From: Porticoccaceae bacterium
GTDB lineage: Bacteria; Pseudomonadota; Gammaproteobacteria; Pseudomonadales; Porticoccaceae
NCBI GenBank assembly: GCA_029238255.1
Contig: JAQWGK010000027.1
Span: 1-36,752 of the forward strand
Length of the DNA: 36,752 nt
Reading direction: 5' to 3'
Shown here: positions 34,303-36,752 of the stretch, one piece after another
Position numbering within the stretch: position 1 is the stretch's first letter
How the letters are laid out: every line of letters starts with the position of its first letter
Notes under the pieces: model-generated
Databases searched by the model: none
What the model was told of the DNA's origin: nothing
What the model saw: only the letters and a program-made list of their open reading frames with translations
Made by a program: the position numbers and the translations under genes

Positions 34303-35202
34303 ATGAAATCTTCTATCGCCTGTACCTCTGTTGTTACTCTTTCAATCGGTCTGTCTCTCATATCAGCCCTCGCTATTGCGCAAAATCCCACACCGGTGGT
34401 CGATTTAAGCCGTTCCAGTTCGACGACAGCAAAGGTAGTTAAACAGCCTAATGCCGCTGTGGGTGACAGTTACTACCAGTCTCAGGTGTTGCGCGATGAA
34501 GTGCGAGAACTGCGCGGTATGGTTGAACAGCTCAGTTATGAGCTACAGCGAGTTAAGCAGCGTCAGATGGATGACTATCTGGATATTGACCGTCGACTGA
34601 GTGCGGCGACATCCGGTGTTGCACCGGCGGATATGGGTGAAGAAGTCGAGGGGCAGGCAGGCGCAACTGTTTTAACGGGTCAGTCACTGCAGCCTTCTCA
34701 GTCGATAACGGATATTCAGACCGGTACTGCTGGTAACAACCAGATTACTCCTCTAAAACCTGTTTCAACTCAGTTGCCAGCAACTGTTCAGACAGTTTCT
34801 CAGAAAGTGCAGGTAGCTGCAGTCAATAGTGAAGAGATCGCTGAGAACTATGCTCAGGCATCGAACTTACTTCTAAAGCAGCGTGATATTAAAGGTGCCG
34901 TTCTCGCCTTTAAACAGCATGTTGTCGATTATCCCGCCAGCCCCTATATTGCCAACGCCCATTACTGGCTGGGAGAAATCTATCTTTTACAGGGTCAGGA
35001 TGAGTTGGCGCGACAGGCATTTACACTGGTTGTCGAACAGCACCCAACCCATGGTAAAGCGCTGGATGCCAACTTTAAGTTGGGTAAAATCTACCATCAG
35101 TTGGGCGAACTGGAACGTGCCCGTGGCTTACTGGAAACTGCAGCTAAAGGAACTGGTGGTGCTGCCAATAAAGCACAGAGTTATTTGAAAAGTAACTTTT
35201 GA
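34303..35202 (+). CDS. cpoB: Cell division coordinator CpoB (YbgF)
   Basis: This 299-residue periplasmic protein has a signal peptide (VVTLSIGLSLISALAIAQ). A coiled coil at about 60-100 (VLRDEVRELRGMVEQLSYEL) mediates trimerisation in E. coli. A low-complexity Gln/Thr/Val linker follows, then C-terminal TPR repeats (YAQASNLLLKQRDIKGAVLAF, NAHYWLGEIYLLQGQDELAR, FKLGKIYHQLGELERARGLL). CpoB couples Tol-Pal constriction to peptidoglycan synthesis by PBP1B. It is the last tol-pal gene, 122 nt after pal. Confidence 0.95.
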   Translation: MKSSIACTSVVTLSIGLSLISALAIAQNPTPVVDLSRSSSTTAKVVKQPNAAVGDSYYQSQVLRDEVRELRGMVEQLSYELQRVKQRQMDDYLDIDRRLSAATSGVAPADMGEEVEGQAGATVLTGQSLQPSQSITDIQTGTAGNNQITPLKPVSTQLPATVQTVSQKVQVAAVNSEEIAENYAQASNLLLKQRDIKGAVLAFKQHVVDYPASPYIANAHYWLGEIYLLQGQDELARQAFTLVVEQHPTHGKALDANFKLGKIYHQLGELERARGLLETAAKGTGGAANKAQSYLKSNF

Positions 35203-35219
35203 TACTTTCGTTACTTTTT
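35188..35219 (+). terminator. Weak AT-rich hairpin at the cpoB end
   Basis: AAAAGTAAC (35188-35196) can pair with GTTACTTTT (35210-35218) across a 13-nt loop, with a short T run. The stem overlaps the last cpoB codons. It could act as a weak terminator before queE. Confidence 0.35.
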
Positions 35220-35267
35220 ATACTGATTAAACTACCGACCGAATAACTACTAAAAAATAATAATTAA

Positions 35268-35918
35268 ATGTCTGAAACTGAACTGCGTATTACCGAAATT
35301 TTCCATTCCCTACAGGGTGAAACCAGCACTACCGGCCTGCCGACGGTGTTTATCCGCCTAACCGGCTGCCCGCTTCGCTGCGGCTACTGTGACACCGCCT
35401 ACGCGTTTGAAGGTGGCAGTAAAATGGAGCTGTCCGAGATAATGGCCACAGTGGCCGAGTACGGCGCTAAATACGTTACTGTTACCGGCGGTGAACCGCT
35501 GGCACAGCCCCAGTGTATCGAGCTTCTGGAGCGTCTCTGTGATCAGGGTTATCGAGTGTCACTGGAGACCAGTGGTGCTATGCCAATCGCTGATGTGGAT
35601 AAGCGAGTATTTAAAATTGTCGATTTAAAAACCCCGGGCTCAGGAGAGGTTTCAAAAAATCTCTACAGCAATATCGAGTATTTGCTCCCTCATGATGAAG
35701 TTAAGTTTGTAATCTGCGACCGTCAGGATTACGACTGGACCTGTATGAAAGTCGATGAGTTAGGCCTGCAGGGCAGGGTGGCTGAGATACTGTATTCACC
35801 CAGTCAGGGGCAGCTTTCAACCAGACAACTTGCAGAGTGGATTCTGGACGATAAAATAAACGTCCGAATGCAGCTGCAAACCCATATATATATCTGGGGC
35901 GATCAGCCCGGTCACTAG
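35268..35918 (+). CDS. queE: 7-carboxy-7-deazaguanine synthase QueE
   Basis: This 216-residue radical-SAM enzyme converts 6-carboxy-tetrahydropterin to 7-carboxy-7-deazaguanine in queuosine synthesis. The modified cluster motif CPLRCGYC is visible in FIRLTGCPLRCGYCDTAYAF, with the N-terminal ITEIFHSLQGE and the SAM-binding TVTGGEPL. It is followed by queC, the next enzyme of the pathway, after 68 nt. Confidence 0.96.
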   Translation: MSETELRITEIFHSLQGETSTTGLPTVFIRLTGCPLRCGYCDTAYAFEGGSKMELSEIMATVAEYGAKYVTVTGGEPLAQPQCIELLERLCDQGYRVSLETSGAMPIADVDKRVFKIVDLKTPGSGEVSKNLYSNIEYLLPHDEVKFVICDRQDYDWTCMKVDELGLQGRVAEILYSPSQGQLSTRQLAEWILDDKINVRMQLQTHIYIWGDQPGH

Positions 35919-35986
35919 GCTTAAGTCTCAGTCGCTGAGCTTCCATTAAGCCCTTCAAAATATTCGAATAAAAGGCATCCGTAAAC

Positions 35987-36667
35987 ATGTCAAAAAAAGC
36001 CGTTATTCTAGTCTCCGGTGGACTGGACTCAACAACTGTAGTGGCAATGGCTAAAAGCCAGGGCTACGACTGCTACACACTGAGTTTTGACTATGGCCAG
36101 CGCCATCGCTCAGAACTTGAAGCCGCTCAGCGTGTCTCCAGTTTGATGGACGTAAAAGAGCATAAAGTGGTGAAGCTAGATTTGGGAACCATTGGCGGTT
36201 CAGCACTTACTGATACCAGCATTGATGTACCAGAAATAGAGACTTCAGGGATACCGGTAACCTATGTACCGGCGCGCAATACAGTATTCCTCTCTATCGC
36301 TTTGGGCTGGGCTGAAGTGCTCGAAGCCAATGATATTTTCCTCGGTGTAAATGCCGTAGATTACTCTGGCTACCCCGATTGTCGCCCAGAATATATCAAC
36401 GCCTTTGAAACCGTGGCTAATTTGGCAACCAAGTCTGGTGTAGAGGGCCAAAAGCTCAGCATTCACGCCCCTTTAATCGATATGACAAAAGCCCAAATTG
36501 TGCAGACAGGATTGGCTTTAGGTGTCGATTACAGCCAGACCGTTTCCTGTTATCAGGCCAGTTTGGAAGGGCTGGCTTGCGGTAGATGTGAGAGTTGCCG
36601 ATTGCGCAGGCAGGGGTTTGAACAGGCTGGTGTAAAAGACCCTACCAGATATCAAAATAACGCTTGA
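35987..36667 (+). CDS. queC: 7-cyano-7-deazaguanine synthase QueC
   Basis: This 226-residue PP-loop ATPase turns carboxy-deazaguanine plus ammonia into preQ0. The PP-loop SGGLDSTT is near the N-terminus, [18 protein letters not shown] and [15 protein letters not shown] lie in the middle, and the zinc-binding cysteines are in [20 protein letters not shown] near the C-terminus. It is complete, and a tRNA-Lys gene follows 39 nt later, as in Pseudomonas. Confidence 0.97.
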   Translation: MSKKAVILVSGGLDSTTVVAMAKSQGYDCYTLSFDYGQRHRSELEAAQRVSSLMDVKEHKVVKLDLGTIGGSALTDTSIDVPEIETSGIPVTYVPARNTVFLSIALGWAEVLEANDIFLGVNAVDYSGYPDCRPEYINAFETVANLATKSGVEGQKLSIHAPLIDMTKAQIVQTGLALGVDYSQTVSCYQASLEGLACGRCESCRLRRQGFEQAGVKDPTRYQNNA

Positions 36668-36706
36668 ATTTTGATTGCTGGTCAGTATGATACGCACCTC
36701 CTCTGA

Positions 36707-36752
36707 GGGCCGTTAGCTCAGTTGGTAGAGCATCGGACTTTTAATCCGCTGG
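36707..36752 (+). tRNA. tRNA-Lys(UUU), 3' part cut by the window edge
   Basis: The first 46 nt of a tRNA: acceptor GGGCCGT, D arm GCTC-AGTTGGTAGA-GC, and anticodon loop CTTTTAA with anticodon TTT at 36740-36742. It matches the 5' half of bacterial tRNA-Lys closely. The anticodon stem is CGGA/TCCG with an unpaired T27-C43 at its base. The T arm and acceptor 3' strand lie beyond the window. Confidence 0.95.

Overview
The window reads as a chromosomal segment of a gammaproteobacterium of roughly 50% GC. Its right half has the order aspS, ruvC-ruvA-ruvB, ybgC, tolQ-tolR-tolA-tolB-pal-cpoB, queE-queC, tRNA-Lys. This is the order known from Pseudomonas and its relatives, and the closest protein resemblances I recognise are also gammaproteobacterial. 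A marine Cellvibrionales/SAR92-like host would fit the fatty-acid and amino-acid catabolic content and the many short intergenic repeats, but that is a guess from memory, not a search.

Layout. (1) 1-335: a 22-bp tandem repeat array, cut by the window edge, and a leader. (2) 336-4973: three acyl-CoA dehydrogenases and a zinc-less MDR-type quinone oxidoreductase, a beta-oxidation-like catabolic operon. (3) 4974-5833: a repeat-dense stretch (19-21 bp tandem array, REP-like hairpins, a 145-bp inverted-repeat element) around an AT-rich GFA/CENP-V-fold gene. (4) 5965-7024: ubiX flavin prenyltransferase and a YhbP-like flavin-barrel protein, 2 nt apart. (5) 7135-11586: a HigBA-type toxin-antitoxin pair with a palindromic operator over its putative -10 box, recQ close behind in the same direction, then a convergent hipBA toxin-antitoxin pair preceded by four operator-like palindromes. 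(6) 11615-20565: amino-acid metabolism. putA has no DNA-binding domain and is divergent from an Lrp-type regulator. A GAAAGT microsatellite separates this regulator from a five-gene minus-strand unit, pxpA-pxpB-pxpC-dat-alr (5-oxoproline to glutamate, plus D-amino-acid formation). (7) 20621-24320: REP-like repeats, a lytic transglycosylase whose N-terminus is built from a 15-bp tandem repeat that begins at the end of proS, proS, a HIT protein, and a histone-H1-tailed HU protein. (8) 24581-36752: the conserved housekeeping block, interrupted between aspS and ruvC by a striking acidic-then-basic diblock protein where Pseudomonas carries yebC.

How the genes work together. PutA and PxpABC both feed glutamate. 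Dat and Alr interconvert alanine and glutamate stereoisomers for peptidoglycan. RuvABC resolves Holliday junctions. The Tol-Pal-CpoB set spans the envelope and coordinates outer-membrane constriction. QueE and QueC make the preQ0 precursor of queuosine.

The most notable signals are the number of independent short tandem repeats (six, two of them in frame inside genes), the diblock protein, the four-site hip operator array, the likely coupling of recQ to a toxin-antitoxin promoter, and the pxpABC-dat-alr unit. I found no CRISPR array, transposase, integrase or phage gene.
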